Shown: positions 9,035-18,581, counted from the stretch's first letter. The stretch is DNA of 60,577 nt from Candidatus Hydrogenedentota bacterium (GCA_903925285.1 CAIYET010000278.1:1-60577), one strand, 5' to 3'. Numbers and translations are program-made. The notes: generated from the sequence alone by a model not told the origin.

Positions 9035-10015
9035 TCACATCGTGTATTCGCGCACGCAGCGGCGAACCGTGTCGTATGCGAAGACGAGTTCGTCGATGCT
9101 GCAATGGTCTTGCACGAAATGGGTCGTGCAGAAAAGCAGGCCGCCCTCGGCGAAGAGCCGGACGACGCGCTGGATTTCGCTTTGCAGGAAATCCAGCCGC
9201 CCGAAACCGATCGTGGTCTGGACATCGAGTCCGCCCATGACGATGAAACGGCTGCCGTAGCGTGCCTTTTGTTCGGCGAGACTCATGGCCGCCGATTCCT
9301 GCCACGGGTGGACGACATCGTAGCCGAGTTGGATGATGCCGTCGATGACGGCATTGACGCATCCGTCGCTGTGCAGGCTCAGGAACGCGCCGCGTTGTTT
9401 GACGGCGTCGGCGGTGACTCGATGGTATGGGAAGATCATCGACCACCAAATGTCCGTGCTGAACATGAGGCGGTTCTGCGCGCCCCAGTCGTCGGAGACG
9501 TGTACCATGTCGATGCCGAGGTCGATGCAATTCATCGCAAACGCGCGGTTCCACTCGGCCTGGCGGCGGTAGAGTTCGTGCAGTTCGTCCGGATACATGA
9601 GCAGGTACATCAGGTGCTGCTCGATTCCGAAAAGCCCGTTGGTTGCTTCGAAGATGCCGGGCGTCTGCATGTAGACAAAGCGTCCGCGCTGTTCCTTGTG
9701 ATGGCGGATCTGGTCCACCATATCCTGGTAGGCAGAGCGATCGTTCGGATCCCCCGGCACAAGGTCGAGCGCAGCAGGCGGTTCGAGTTCGCCGCCACAC
9801 GATGCGCGCAACGCCTCGACCTCTTTGTTACAGTACGTCGCCGGGCCGCCGAACAGGTGCGCGAAATCGAACTCGTAATGGTCCTCGAAGGCCGCCACCG
9901 AACCGAAGCGTTCGGCGATGGGTCCGCTTAGATTTGCGGATACCCATCCATAGACGGGCATTCGGTCGGCTTTGCGGCGTTGGATCGTTGCGATGACACG
10001 TTCTCGTGGAAGCAC
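9035..10015 (-). CDS. uroporphyrinogen decarboxylase (URO-D) family protein
   Basis: 326 residues. A GTG start at 10015 (VLPRERVIATIQRRKADRMP) is preceded by AGGAG at good spacing; the ATG at 10069 adds an Arg/Ser-rich leader and has no SD. The chain follows the URO-D TIM barrel: an N-terminal RERV..R..DR motif, MVHVSDDWGAQ, then SLHSDGCVNAVIDGIIQLG. Such distant members are more often corrinoid- or methyl-transfer enzymes or of unknown role than haem enzymes. The His-X-Cys zinc motif of MtaA-like methyltransferases is not visible (HSDG instead), so I do not assign a reaction. Confidence 0.85.
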   Translation of the reverse strand: MLPRERVIATIQRRKADRMPVYGWVSANLSGPIAERFGSVAAFEDHYEFDFAHLFGGPATYCNKEVEALRASCGGELEPPAALDLVPGDPNDRSAYQDMVDQIRHHKEQRGRFVYMQTPGIFEATNGLFGIEQHLMYLLMYPDELHELYRRQAEWNRAFAMNCIDLGIDMVHVSDDWGAQNRLMFSTDIWWSMIFPYHRVTADAVKQRGAFLSLHSDGCVNAVIDGIIQLGYDVVHPWQESAAMSLAEQKARYGSRFIVMGGLDVQTTIGFGRLDFLQSEIQRVVRLFAEGGLLFCTTHFVQDHCSIDELVFAYDTVRRCVREYTM

Positions 10016-10138
10016 GCGCAATCTCCTTCTGCTTCGCGATACGGTAAGGGAAACGAACGGAGAACGCAAACGACGGTTTCATTCCAACAAACGGACACAC
10101 CGTTGTGCTACGCTGTTGCGGCGACAAGCGAGGCGGAG

Positions 10139-11029
10139 ATGAGCGAAAAGGAAACGTGTACGAAGTGCCCGATTTGCGATGGACTACCGCGCGAGGTGTT
10201 CCCATTGCCCGATGGCCGGCGCGAGATGCGGTGCCGTGACTGCGGCGCGTTCTTCTACTGGCCACTGCCCACCGAAGCGGAACAGAAAGCATTTTACGAT
10301 GCGCAATGGACCGAAGAGTCCAGCGAGTACCACAGCTATTACGACGATGTAGCGCTTGAAGCCGCCAACCTGAAGAATAACTTCATACCGCGCCTCGACC
10401 TATTGGCGAGCCGCGGGTTTTCCGGAACGCTCCTCGATGTCGGATGCTCGGTCGGCACATTTCTGCGCGCCGCGAAAGACCGCAGTTGGAAGGTGCAAGG
10501 CCTCGACTTGAGCGAAGCGGCTTGCCGACGAACGGCTGCGACGCTCGGATGTCCGGTCCATTGCGGCGTGCTGGAAACGGCGGACTTGCCCGACGGCGCG
10601 TTCGACGTCATTCACGCCTCACAGGTTATCGAGCATGTCATCGAACCGCAACGTTTTCTGGCTGCCGCGCGACGCTCGCTTCGACCGGGCGGCGCGCTGT
10701 TGCTGGCCGCGCCCATCATCGACCCGAAGGTATACCGGACCACGCACGCGCTACAGAAGGCGGTGGTTCCGGCGGTGTCGCGCGGGCGCGAGTTCCCATA
10801 TCCATGGGCGATCCACCATCCGTTCCACGTCTACGCGCACAGCCCGAAGTCCTTGCAATTGCTGACGGTATCCGCAGGGTTCCACATCGTCCACACGCGC
10901 GTGGTGCCGTGGCAATCCTTCGCGCGCATGAACGCCAAGTGGCGGTTTTTCTATCATCTCATGAACACCCTCTTCCGCGCGATGGGAACCGGCATGAGCA
11001 TGGACATACTGGCTATCAAAGAAAACTGA
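10139..11029 (+). CDS. class I SAM methyltransferase with N-terminal zinc-ribbon-like segment
   Basis: 296 residues. An N-terminal CPICDG ... CRDCG cysteine set is followed by the SAM-binding motif LLDVGCSVGTFLRAA, the acidic loop GLDLSE and the post-motif HASQVIEHVIEP. This is the architecture of Methyltransf_23 proteins common in surface-polysaccharide and secondary-metabolite clusters. The start ATG at 10139 gives MSEKETCTKCPICDG; the open frame before it (from 9980) overlaps the divergent gene's leader. The substrate is not deducible. It diverges from the URO-D-family gene across 123 bp. Confidence 0.85.
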   Translation: MSEKETCTKCPICDGLPREVFPLPDGRREMRCRDCGAFFYWPLPTEAEQKAFYDAQWTEESSEYHSYYDDVALEAANLKNNFIPRLDLLASRGFSGTLLDVGCSVGTFLRAAKDRSWKVQGLDLSEAACRRTAATLGCPVHCGVLETADLPDGAFDVIHASQVIEHVIEPQRFLAAARRSLRPGGALLLAAPIIDPKVYRTTHALQKAVVPAVSRGREFPYPWAIHHPFHVYAHSPKSLQLLTVSAGFHIVHTRVVPWQSFARMNAKWRFFYHLMNTLFRAMGTGMSMDILAIKEN

Positions 11030-11153
11030 CGTTATCCCACCGCCGTGAGCGGCAGCGCCCCGGCCCTCTTCGGCGACTGCACCAATCATGAAGCCGCGCC
11101 AAATCCTTTCCCGCTACCCCAAGCCGTTTCTAGGGCGAAGAGGAACCGGCGCA

Positions 11154-11564
11154 TTATGTCACGCATCCACAACGGGCCTTTAGCCAGTTGTCGATGCTGC
11201 ACGGGCCGGAGCCGAAGTGGGTGAGAATCAACGCGCTGCCCAACATGGCGAGATTCTTTTCGAACATGATTTTCTGCGTCATCCGCATCATGGGGTCGGC
11301 AACGGTCCAAAAATTGTGGATCGAAAGCGTGACCGGGACCAGGAACAATATGATGAGCCACGCGCCCCATTGCGCGCGGTATCCGAGCAGGATGCTGAGT
11401 CCGCCCAGCAGGGCAATCACGCCTGACAGCGGCACGAGCACCGACGCCATCGGCACGCCTTGCGCGGCCGCATATCCGATCGTCCCTTTAGTGAAATGGC
11501 CCGGAGCAGCCATGATAAAGATCAATGAAAAGAAGACTCTTCCTACCGGTACCAGATATTTCAT
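11154..11564 (-). CDS. DoxX-family membrane protein
   Basis: 136 residues with four hydrophobic helices (GRVFFSLIFIMAAPGHF; VLVPLSGVIALLGGLSIL; WGAWLIILFLVPVTLSIH; NLAMLGSALILTHFG). This is the size and pattern of DoxX/DoxD-like proteins. ATG 11564 (MKYLVPVGR) has GGAGG about 8 nt upstream. It lies 59 bp downstream of a catalase gene on the same strand. DoxX proteins in some bacteria associate with redox stress and thiol homeostasis, which fits, but that link is inference. Confidence 0.85.
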   Translation of the reverse strand: MKYLVPVGRVFFSLIFIMAAPGHFTKGTIGYAAAQGVPMASVLVPLSGVIALLGGLSILLGYRAQWGAWLIILFLVPVTLSIHNFWTVADPMMRMTQKIMFEKNLAMLGSALILTHFGSGPCSIDNWLKARCGCVT

Positions 11565-11623
11565 GTCCACACCCTCCATCGAGCTGCCAACCGTTGATTG
11601 CTTTTATACGTTTCAAACCGCTT

Positions 11624-13069
11624 TCATAAGGATATGCCCAGTGCATCGGCGACGCCTTTACCGTAAGCCGCATCGGCCTTCAGGCAGTTGCCGATGTGGC
11701 GAATCTTGACCTCGTTGGGGGCATCGCCCATGGCGCGGGCGGTATTGGCGAAGAGGACCGCTTGCTGGCCGGCGCTCATCAGACGGAAAAGCTTGCCGGG
11801 CTGCGTGTAGTAGTCGTCATCGTCCTCGCGGTAATCCCAGTGGGCGGCCGCGCCGTCAAGCGCCAGCGGCGGCTCGGCAAAGTCCGGTTGTTGCTGCCAC
11901 TCGCCATAGCTGTTCGGCTCGTACCCGAGCGTGCTGCCGTAGTTGCCGTCTACCCTCATGGCGCCGTCCCGATGGTAACTGTGAAACGGACAGCGGGCGG
12001 CGTTCACCGGAATCAGATGGTGGTTCACGCCGAGCCGGTAACGCTGGGCATCGCCGTAGGAGAACAGGCGTCCCTGCAACATCTTGTCGGGTGAAAAACC
12101 GATGCCGGGCACGATGTTGGCCGGATTGAAGGCTGACTGTTCGACCTCGGCGAAATAATTCTCCGGGTTGCGGTTCAATTCGAGGACGCCTACTTCGATG
12201 AGCGGGTAGTCCTTGTGGAACCAAACCTTGGTCAGGTCGAACGGATGGTACGGGCAGGTCGCCGCGTCTTTTTCGGGCATCACTTGAATGAATAGGGTCC
12301 ACCGGGGGAAGTCGCCCTTCTCGATACTCTCGTAGAGGTCGCGTTGGTGGCTTTCGCGGTCCTTACTCACAATCGCCTCGGCCTGCTCGTCCGTAAGATT
12401 CTTGATGCCCTGCTGCGTGTGCAGGGTGAACTTGACCCATACCCGCTCGTTCTTGGCGTTGATCATGCTGAACGTGTGGCTGCCGAAACCGTGCATGTGC
12501 CGGTACGTGGCTGGGATGCCGCGGTCGCTCATGACAATGGTAACCTGATGCAGCGCCTCCGGTAGCGAGGTCCAGAAGTCCCAGTTGTTGCGCGCGCTAC
12601 GCAGGTTGGTGCGCGGATCGCGCTTGACCGCATGGTTCAGGTCCGGGAATTTGAGGGGATCGCGGAGGAAGAAGACGGGCGTGTTGTTGCCGACCAGATC
12701 CCAGTTGCCCTCCTCGGTGTAGAATTTCATCGCGAACCCGCGGATGTCACGCTCGGCATCCGCCGCCCCGCGCTCGCCCGCAACCGTCGAGAAACGGATG
12801 AAGAGATCGGTCTTCTTGCCGACCTCGGAGAAGATCTTCGCCTTGGTGTAGCGGGTAATGTCGTGGGTGACCGTGAAGGCGCCGTAGGCGCCCGACCCCT
12901 TGGCGTGCATGCGCCGCTCGGGGATCACCTCGCGGTCGAAGTGGGCCAGCTTCTCAAGAAACCAGACGTCCTGCAACAACTGCGGCCCACGAGGCCCGGC
13001 GGTCATCACGTTCTGGTTGTCGGCGACTGGGGCGCCAGCATTGTGGGTGAGTTTCTTCGAGTCGCTCAT
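11624..13069 (-). CDS. katA: monofunctional haem catalase
   Basis: 481 residues, the small-subunit (clade 3) size. The catalytic His is H55 in [13 protein letters not shown]. The distal block [18 protein letters not shown], the Asn region [18 protein letters not shown] and the proximal haem-ligand motif [14 protein letters not shown] (Tyr) are all present. It disproportionates hydrogen peroxide. Start ATG 13069 ([12 protein letters not shown]) is the conserved catalase N-terminus; the ORF open to 13159 only adds leader. DoxX follows on the same strand, suggesting an oxidative-stress unit. Confidence 0.95.
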   Translation of the reverse strand: MSDSKKLTHNAGAPVADNQNVMTAGPRGPQLLQDVWFLEKLAHFDREVIPERRMHAKGSGAYGAFTVTHDITRYTKAKIFSEVGKKTDLFIRFSTVAGERGAADAERDIRGFAMKFYTEEGNWDLVGNNTPVFFLRDPLKFPDLNHAVKRDPRTNLRSARNNWDFWTSLPEALHQVTIVMSDRGIPATYRHMHGFGSHTFSMINAKNERVWVKFTLHTQQGIKNLTDEQAEAIVSKDRESHQRDLYESIEKGDFPRWTLFIQVMPEKDAATCPYHPFDLTKVWFHKDYPLIEVGVLELNRNPENYFAEVEQSAFNPANIVPGIGFSPDKMLQGRLFSYGDAQRYRLGVNHHLIPVNAARCPFHSYHRDGAMRVDGNYGSTLGYEPNSYGEWQQQPDFAEPPLALDGAAAHWDYREDDDDYYTQPGKLFRLMSAGQQAVLFANTARAMGDAPNEVKIRHIGNCLKADAAYGKGVADALGISL

Positions 13070-13372
13070 TGCTGTTTCCCTTTCGTCTTTATGGTTGTGG
13101 TTTTCCACACGACGGAGATCGGCGAGGTTGAAGCTTCCTCGCACCGGACGCACGACCATTGTTTACAGGTTTCAAGACCGCTTACCTAAAAAACAATGCG
13201 CGGGGATGGGGTATTCCCGCTCACGACGCGGCATTTCCACCGGCGATGTGTCTAAGAGTGGCACCTGTGCTTGGGCATGGCGGTCTAAGAGATGCGTTTT
13301 CCAACCGAAGTGGAACCGCTACATGGCGGATAGTACCATGCGATGGAAATCAAGGACGCGAGGAGGTGAAGC
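13070..13372. promoter_or_regulatory. divergent intergenic region with an inverted repeat upstream of katA
   Basis: About 300 bp separate katA (minus) from the EEP hydrolase (plus). An 8-bp perfect inverted repeat, CATTGTTT at 13157-13164 and AAACAATG at 13191-13198, lies about 90-130 bp upstream of the katA start and could be an operator or hairpin. No canonical PerR, Fur or OxyR site is evident. AGGAGGTGA just before 13373 is a strong SD for the plus-strand gene. No further gene is seen. Confidence 0.35.
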
Positions 13373-14314
13373 ATGCGTTGGAAATGGCCGCTGATTGTTT
13401 TTGGGGTGGTAGCTGGGCTGATTGCCTTGCCGTGGGTAATTCTGCTGTGTGCGATTCCTTTCAATCTCAAAACGGCTTCCGAGCAGGACCTGCGCAAGAG
13501 CCACTTGATGGCCGAGGCGCCGCCGCCTTTGACTAAACCGGTCACGCTCAAGGTGGTTACGTTCAACATCCATGACATGCTGGTTATCTCCTTCGATCGC
13601 CCGGCACGCATGGCGGCCATCGGCGCGACGCTTACGGAACTCGATCCGGATCTGGTGGGCTTTCAAGAGGCATGGGTCGAAAAGGATCGCGAGACCCTGT
13701 GGCAGGCCGTGCAAGGATCGAGGCTCAAATACCGGCAGTATTATCCGAGCGGGCTTATCGGCAGCGGCAAGTACATCCTCAGCGCATATCCGATCAAAGA
13801 GGCCTTCTTCCATCGCTACACGCAAGGCGGCAAATGGTACAAGCCGTATCACGGCGACTGGTGGGGCGGCAAGGGCGTTGCATTGGCCCGCGTCGAATTG
13901 CCGGATAACGCCGGGTTCATCGACCTCTACGATACCCATGTCCATGCGGGTTACGGCTCGCCCGAATACGACGGCGTCCGCGCGGCACAATTGCTCGAAC
14001 TGGCGGATTTCGTCCACACCTCGACGGTGAGTACGTCGCCCGCGTTCGTCGTCGGCGACATGAACTCGCACCTCGACCGTATGATGTTGCAGGACGCCAT
14101 GGAGCGCGGGCAATTCGCCCGCATGATGACGATCGATTCGAGTATCGACCACATCTTCGCAATCCGCAATCCGCACTACATCTTCGAGGTGCTCGATACC
14201 CAGCCAATCGACAAAGACATATCCGTCAAAAGCGGCACAACGCATCTCAGCGACCACTGCGGCTATATATCCACGATCCGCGTCACGCCTGTGCCCAATC
14301 CCCCGAAAGAATGA
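13373..14314 (+). CDS. endonuclease/exonuclease/phosphatase (EEP) family hydrolase, membrane-anchored
   Basis: 313 residues. One N-terminal helix (about residues 5-28, WPLIVFGVVAGLIALPWVIL) is followed by an EEP fold: VTFNIHDML (metal Asn), DLVGFQEAW (metal Glu), a central DTHVHAGYG (catalytic Asp/His), VVGDMNSHLD (GDxN) and the terminal LSDHCGY (SDH). All catalytic positions look intact. Closest in flavour are neutral sphingomyelinase-like or lipid-phosphodiesterase members, but the substrate is unknown. The SD AGGAGGTGA is near-ideal. It acts outside the cytoplasm if the helix is a signal anchor. Confidence 0.85.
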   Translation: MRWKWPLIVFGVVAGLIALPWVILLCAIPFNLKTASEQDLRKSHLMAEAPPPLTKPVTLKVVTFNIHDMLVISFDRPARMAAIGATLTELDPDLVGFQEAWVEKDRETLWQAVQGSRLKYRQYYPSGLIGSGKYILSAYPIKEAFFHRYTQGGKWYKPYHGDWWGGKGVALARVELPDNAGFIDLYDTHVHAGYGSPEYDGVRAAQLLELADFVHTSTVSTSPAFVVGDMNSHLDRMMLQDAMERGQFARMMTIDSSIDHIFAIRNPHYIFEVLDTQPIDKDISVKSGTTHLSDHCGYISTIRVTPVPNPPKE

Positions 14315-14376
14315 TTGCGGATTGAACATTTCAAGGGCCATCAATCTACAATCTACAATCCGCAATCTACAATCGG
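14312..14376. repeat. CAATCTA heptanucleotide array between two convergent stop codons
   Basis: Five units of period 7 (three CAATCTA, plus CAATCCG and CAATCGG) run from 14342 to 14376 and end at the base before the acyltransferase stop codon (14377). The left segment 14312-14325, which includes the EEP hydrolase TGA, pairs with the middle of the array (12 of 14 bases complementary), so the whole gap between the convergent genes is a hairpin. Confidence 0.85.
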
Positions 14377-15651
14377 CTAAAGTACGTTGCGCAGGCCGGG
14401 GAGGCGGCGCAGGATGAAGTGGCTTGCCAGGACGCTCAATGGCAGGGCCAATCCGAAAACGACTGCGAACTTAAGATAGGCGCTGGCGCGGATGCCGAGC
14501 AGCATGTATTGGAGCCACACGACGATCGGCTGATGGACGATGTAGATGCTGTAGGAATTGACCGTGAACAATCGAGTGGATTTGGAGGGCCTGGTGCACC
14601 ACAGACGAAGTCCCATTGCGTACGCGCCGAGCGCGCCGAGGGTTGCGAACGCGTGCAGGAGCGCGTTGCATAGCGCCAGGAGCGGCGAGTTGTCCACGTG
14701 CGCGCTGTAACGCGCGCGAAAAACCATCAGTCCCAGGGACGCGCATGCCAAGAGGGCCGTCCAACCGGCCACTTTGCCGCGCGAAGCGTTGGCCCAGGTC
14801 CAGCCGTTCAGGGCGCCGTATACTCCGATGAAAAAGTAGCAGATGTACAATACAAACCGCGCCGACTGGTATGGGAAGAGCTTCAGCCCGAGGAACAACG
14901 ACCATGGCGCATAGCCGACAGTCAATGTGACCGCCGCCAGTCCCACAGCCGTCAACAGGCCGAATAGGAGAAGGAATCGTGTCGCCGGTTCGCGTGGAAC
15001 GGCGGGCGCGGTTGCTCTTGCCCCGGACATCCGGCGGTGCGCCGTCCACACGACGGCATAGACCGCACAGAAGAAGAACAGTGTATAGAGAAACCACAAG
15101 TGGGCCGGGCCAAGGTCGGTCGTGAAGTACGTTCCGAACCAATAGCGGATGTAGCCGGTTCGAGCCGTTCCGAAGACGCAACGATTCAGGTAAAAATTGA
15201 TGGGCACGAGAAACACGACGCCGAATGCGAACGGAATCAGGAGTCGTCTGGCCTTATCCGCGAGGAATTGGCGGGCTCCGTGTTTCTCGATGCTGCCGAC
15301 GGCAAAATGGCCGGCGACATAGAACATCAGAGGCAAGATAAATAACTCGCCCACAAACACAAAGATATCGAAAAAAAAACCCGTTTCCTGGTCTTGGAAA
15401 AACCATCGACCGCGGACCCTCGTACCATAGATCACGCTGCAATGCCACGTCACCGCCAGGAAGATCATGGCGTCGCGGAAGTGGTCCCAAAAGTGAACGC
15501 GCGGGCGCGAGGAGATACAAGGATGAAGGATGAAGGATGAAGGATGAACCGAGGCACGGAGGCCTTGCGCCTCTGGGATGAAGGAGGAAAAAGAACACAG
15601 CCTCGTCCCCGTAAGACTCTCCGATTGTACACGAAGCATTTCATCCTTCAT
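14377..15651 (-). CDS. acyltransferase-3 family integral membrane protein
   Basis: Up to 424 residues. The membrane part begins FWDHFRDAMIFLAVTWHCS, matching the acyltransferase-3 signature D-x-x-R-x-x-A-x-x-x-V-x-x-H at TM1, and continues through about ten helices ending in SYSIYIVHQPIVVW. Relatives O-acylate extracytoplasmic sugars or lipids. The N-terminus is uncertain: ATGs exist at 15651 and 15639, but the reading then passes through a heptad array (15519-15548) that encodes a repeated HPSSFIL. The next ATG at 15468 would cut off the signature Asp/Arg. The repeat may have inserted into the original leader. Confidence 0.8.
   Translation of the reverse strand: MKDEMLRVQSESLTGTRLCSFSSFIPEAQGLRASVHPSSFILHPCISSRPRVHFWDHFRDAMIFLAVTWHCSVIYGTRVRGRWFFQDQETGFFFDIFVFVGELFILPLMFYVAGHFAVGSIEKHGARQFLADKARRLLIPFAFGVVFLVPINFYLNRCVFGTARTGYIRYWFGTYFTTDLGPAHLWFLYTLFFFCAVYAVVWTAHRRMSGARATAPAVPREPATRFLLLFGLLTAVGLAAVTLTVGYAPWSLFLGLKLFPYQSARFVLYICYFFIGVYGALNGWTWANASRGKVAGWTALLACASLGLMVFRARYSAHVDNSPLLALCNALLHAFATLGALGAYAMGLRLWCTRPSKSTRLFTVNSYSIYIVHQPIVVWLQYMLLGIRASAYLKFAVVFGLALPLSVLASHFILRRLPGLRNVL
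15519..15548. repeat. AAGGATG heptad array (4 copies)
   Basis: Four tandem AAGGATG units run in the 5' part of the acyltransferase frame. They are complementary to the seven-copy array at 15640-15688, giving a possible long hairpin across about 90 bp. That loop includes GAGGC...GCCTC around 15551-15573, a degenerate relative of the GCGCGGAAGCC dispersed repeat. Confidence 0.9.
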
Positions 15652-15688
15652 CCTTCATCCTTCATCCTTCATCCTTCATCCTTCATCC
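15640..15688. repeat. TTCATCC heptad array (7 copies)
   Basis: Seven uninterrupted TTCATCC units (reverse complement of the AAGGATG family) end 13 nt from the DegT-family stop codon at 15702, which is on the minus strand. This is the longest array in the window and the inverted partner of 15519-15548. Confidence 0.92.
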
Positions 15689-15701
15689 TTTTGAGACGCC
15701 G

Positions 15702-17051
15702 TCACGTCTTTGCGATGGCGTCGCGGTGCGCCCAGACCTTCTCGAACGCTTTTCCGTACTGCTCGATTAGTTCCGGTTGTTCGGACGTGAAGTAGGGCAA
15801 GAGAACGGCCTTGCGGTTGGCTTCGTCGCAACCGGGCATCGAACCCGGCGCGGGAAGGACCGGCATGTGACGCCACCATTTCTCGTCGCCATAGATTGGA
15901 TAGTCATGCTGTAGCTTGAGGCTGTACTCGGCGGCCTCGACGCCCTCGGCTGCGAGCGCCTTGACGGCTGCGGTGCGCGACATGCCCGCTTGTTTCTCGT
16001 CGATGAATATGATGTTCTTCGCGTAGAAGACGCGTTTGATATCGGGCCGGACGAACTGTTCGGCGACGCCGGGCAATTGCGTGATGCGTTCGTTGAGACG
16101 CTTGACCTGCGCGACGCCCGCGGCGTTCATGGCGTCGAGCTTCTTGATTTGAAGGCGCGCGAGGATCGCGGCGACGGGATGGATGCGCAACTTCCCGCCG
16201 AAGGCGGTGCCCTGGAATTTTTTGTAGGGGCTGTCGTCGGCAAACGTGCCGGGGAGATCGTAATTTCCGTAGGCGGTGGCACGTTCGTAATCGCGCACTT
16301 CCTTGTACATGCCGATACCGCCTTCGATGGCCGGCAGCGGTTTTGTGGACTGGAGGCTGAACCCGGCCATGCGGCCCCAGTTGCCGACGAGCGTGTCTTT
16401 GACGCGCGCGCCGTGGGCATGACTGCAATCCTCGACCACGTCGAGGCCGTGTTCTTTTGCGAAAGCGCAGAGGTCGTCCATGTCGCACGGCAGTCCGTAC
16501 CAATGGACGGGCATGATCGCGCGCGTGTTTTTTGTCAGGCGGCGTTTGCAGTCCTCGACGTCGAGGTTCATCGTCTTTGGATTCACGTCCACGAAGACCG
16601 GTACGAGATCGAAGAATCGCATCGGCACGAGGGGGAACCATGTACTATAGTCCGGCACGAGGACTTCGCTGCCGGGCGGCAAATCGAGCGCAAACATCAT
16701 CGAGGTCAGCGCGCTGGTCCCGTTGCAGTGGGCCTTGGCGTACTTGCACCCATGATAGGCTTTCCATGCGTCTTCGAATTCGGCCACGGGCGTGTAGTTC
16801 GGATTGCGCAGCAATTCCGTGACCGCCTGAATCTCTTCGTCGCCGTAGAGTGGCCATTTCTGCGAGTTGGCGGACGCTTGGGTAACAGCCTTCGGACCGC
16901 CGTTGAGGGCCAATGCCTCGGTCTTGGTCTGCGCCCTTACCACGCGCTTAACCGTGGCGAGACCGGACAGATAGAGGCCCGTGCCCAATGCCCCCGCCGT
17001 CCTTAAGAAACTCCGCCGCGTACCCTTCACACTCTCGGATGTTGTGCTCAT
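15702..17051 (-). CDS. Tat-exported DegT/DnrJ/EryC1/StrS-fold aminotransferase
   Basis: 449 residues. ATG 17051 is preceded by GAGGGAG and followed by a twin-arginine signal, GTRRSFLRTAGALGTGLYLSG, so I prefer it over the ATG at 17135. The rest is a full DegT-family fold-type I chain: HCNGTSALTSMMFAL (cofactor pocket), VVEDCSHAHGA (pyridine-binding Asp region) and GFSLQSTKPLPAIEGG with the candidate PLP lysine. Cytoplasmic members transaminate keto-sugar nucleotides. An exported, folded, PLP-loaded version implies an unusual role in the envelope. No sugar-nucleotide cluster surrounds it. Confidence 0.85.
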   Translation of the reverse strand: MSTTSESVKGTRRSFLRTAGALGTGLYLSGLATVKRVVRAQTKTEALALNGGPKAVTQASANSQKWPLYGDEEIQAVTELLRNPNYTPVAEFEDAWKAYHGCKYAKAHCNGTSALTSMMFALDLPPGSEVLVPDYSTWFPLVPMRFFDLVPVFVDVNPKTMNLDVEDCKRRLTKNTRAIMPVHWYGLPCDMDDLCAFAKEHGLDVVEDCSHAHGARVKDTLVGNWGRMAGFSLQSTKPLPAIEGGIGMYKEVRDYERATAYGNYDLPGTFADDSPYKKFQGTAFGGKLRIHPVAAILARLQIKKLDAMNAAGVAQVKRLNERITQLPGVAEQFVRPDIKRVFYAKNIIFIDEKQAGMSRTAAVKALAAEGVEAAEYSLKLQHDYPIYGDEKWWRHMPVLPAPGSMPGCDEANRKAVLLPYFTSEQPELIEQYGKAFEKVWAHRDAIAKT

Positions 17052-17219
17052 GGCAAATACTCCCTCGCTCAAGTGCATTCCAACCCACTCAGGGCACGCC
17101 TCCCAAAGGTTGCCCGTCGAGCCATGATCGTACAATCGGGGGTCTATGTCAACCTGCGGGTGCGCGCGGTCATTTGTGGGAATGGGCGGGTGAAGGGATG
17201 CGGAACCCGCCGTTCTTAT

Positions 17220-18578
17220 CTACGGCTGGCCGAACGGACCCTCTTCGAGCGCGGGCTTTCGGCGATAGGCGCCGCTGCTGTGTCCGATAACCCGATAGAG
17301 CATGGCCGTGCTCGCAATGGCAACGGCCGCCATGATCAGGCTGATCGCAACAGATGTAGCTCCGTTACGGGCGGATGCCGTCCAAGTATACGCCGGTATG
17401 CCCCAGAGAACGAGCATCCCGAGGAAGGTTCCTGCACCCCCGAAGCGAACGAGCAGCACGAGACTCGCGCATCCCCAAGCAAGGAAAGAGACCGAGTAGT
17501 TCAGTATCGCGTGGAGCGGCGCATTGCCTCCGGCAAAACGCGCGAGCAGGAGAAGACCGGCACTGGCAATCGCCAACGAGATGACGAAAAGCGACAGGAT
17601 TAGCGCGGTGATCTGCGCTTGCGAAAGCGGCAGCATCCGCAACGCGCGCATGCAACCCGTCCACACGCCCGTTAACCCGAGGAGCAGAAGCACGGGAGCG
17701 AAAAGCATCGGCACCAACACGACGAAGGCGATATCTTTGTCGCCTGCCGGAACTCCGCCCAACCGCATCATACATGCCAGGAGCGCCAAGCCGGCCACCC
17801 AAAGGATTGTTATCAATGCCGCCCTCGATGCCAAATGCACCCAAGGCGCAAGCAGCCCAACCATGCGGGGTGGAAGCGCCGCGCCGGCCTGCCGGGCTGG
17901 AGAATCGGGCGATTTCGGGCGCAACGGCATCCCTTCGAGAACGCGCTCGGACAGCATGAACGCTACGGCGGCCAGCGCCAAGGCAATGGCAACCGTGATT
18001 GCCAGAAGCACCGGCCCCGGCGCCGTCACATGGATTACCCGCTGCTGCCGCAACAGTACCCTGAAGGTCTGTTCGGTAACCTCGCTCTTTATCAGAAACA
18101 CGAGAACGTAGCCAAGGAAGAATACGATGAACCCGATCATGACGCAGAATGCCCGCAACTGTTCCCAGATGCGCCCCGGCGTCGGAAACCACAGCGGCAG
18201 GAGAAGGAAGGCCAGTGCCGAGACGCTCATACCCAGCGCCGGAGCGGCGAGTTGAAACGCCAACACGCTTGCGTCGGTGGGATGGCGCCAGAAAGTCAGA
18301 ACCGGGTATGCCACGCACGCGTGCAGTAACGGAAGCGCAATCACCGCCTGCACCCAAAGCGCACGCGCGCGCGTGTTGCGGGCAATCGGCAATGCCGTCT
18401 TGACGCGCGCCGCGCCCGTGGTTTGTTCGATAACGACGGTGACCATGCCCAGCACCGAATAGAAGGCGCACGCGACGACACCCGCGCCGCCCAGGGCCGG
18501 AAGGCCCGTCATCACGACGGCGAGGATCGCGAGCATCACCCAATAGCGCCGTAAAAGGTCCTTGAAAAGCGTTCCCAT
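17220..18578 (-). CDS. ABC transporter permease (second pair of YtrA-type operon)
   Basis: 452 residues with about a dozen hydrophobic segments and no soluble domain. It starts 3 nt after the stop of the adjacent ATPase gene and is the last gene of the five-gene unit. It shows weak general similarity in organisation, not sequence blocks I can name, to ABC-2-type permeases that pair with YtrB/YhcH-like ATPases. The likely role is export or mechano-transmission at the envelope; the substrate is unknown. A Gly/Pro-rich loop around the middle separates two hydrophobic halves. Confidence 0.75.
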   Translation of the reverse strand: MGTLFKDLLRRYWVMLAILAVVMTGLPALGGAGVVACAFYSVLGMVTVVIEQTTGAARVKTALPIARNTRARALWVQAVIALPLLHACVAYPVLTFWRHPTDASVLAFQLAAPALGMSVSALAFLLLPLWFPTPGRIWEQLRAFCVMIGFIVFFLGYVLVFLIKSEVTEQTFRVLLRQQRVIHVTAPGPVLLAITVAIALALAAVAFMLSERVLEGMPLRPKSPDSPARQAGAALPPRMVGLLAPWVHLASRAALITILWVAGLALLACMMRLGGVPAGDKDIAFVVLVPMLFAPVLLLLGLTGVWTGCMRALRMLPLSQAQITALILSLFVISLAIASAGLLLLARFAGGNAPLHAILNYSVSFLAWGCASLVLLVRFGGAGTFLGMLVLWGIPAYTWTASARNGATSVAISLIMAAVAIASTAMLYRVIGHSSGAYRRKPALEEGPFGQP

Positions 18579-18581
18579 CGT

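Noticed and set aside
15640-15688. Could the heptad arrays be CRISPR repeats?
   Set aside because: Units are 7 nt, contiguous and without spacers; CRISPR repeats are 23-47 nt with unique spacers.
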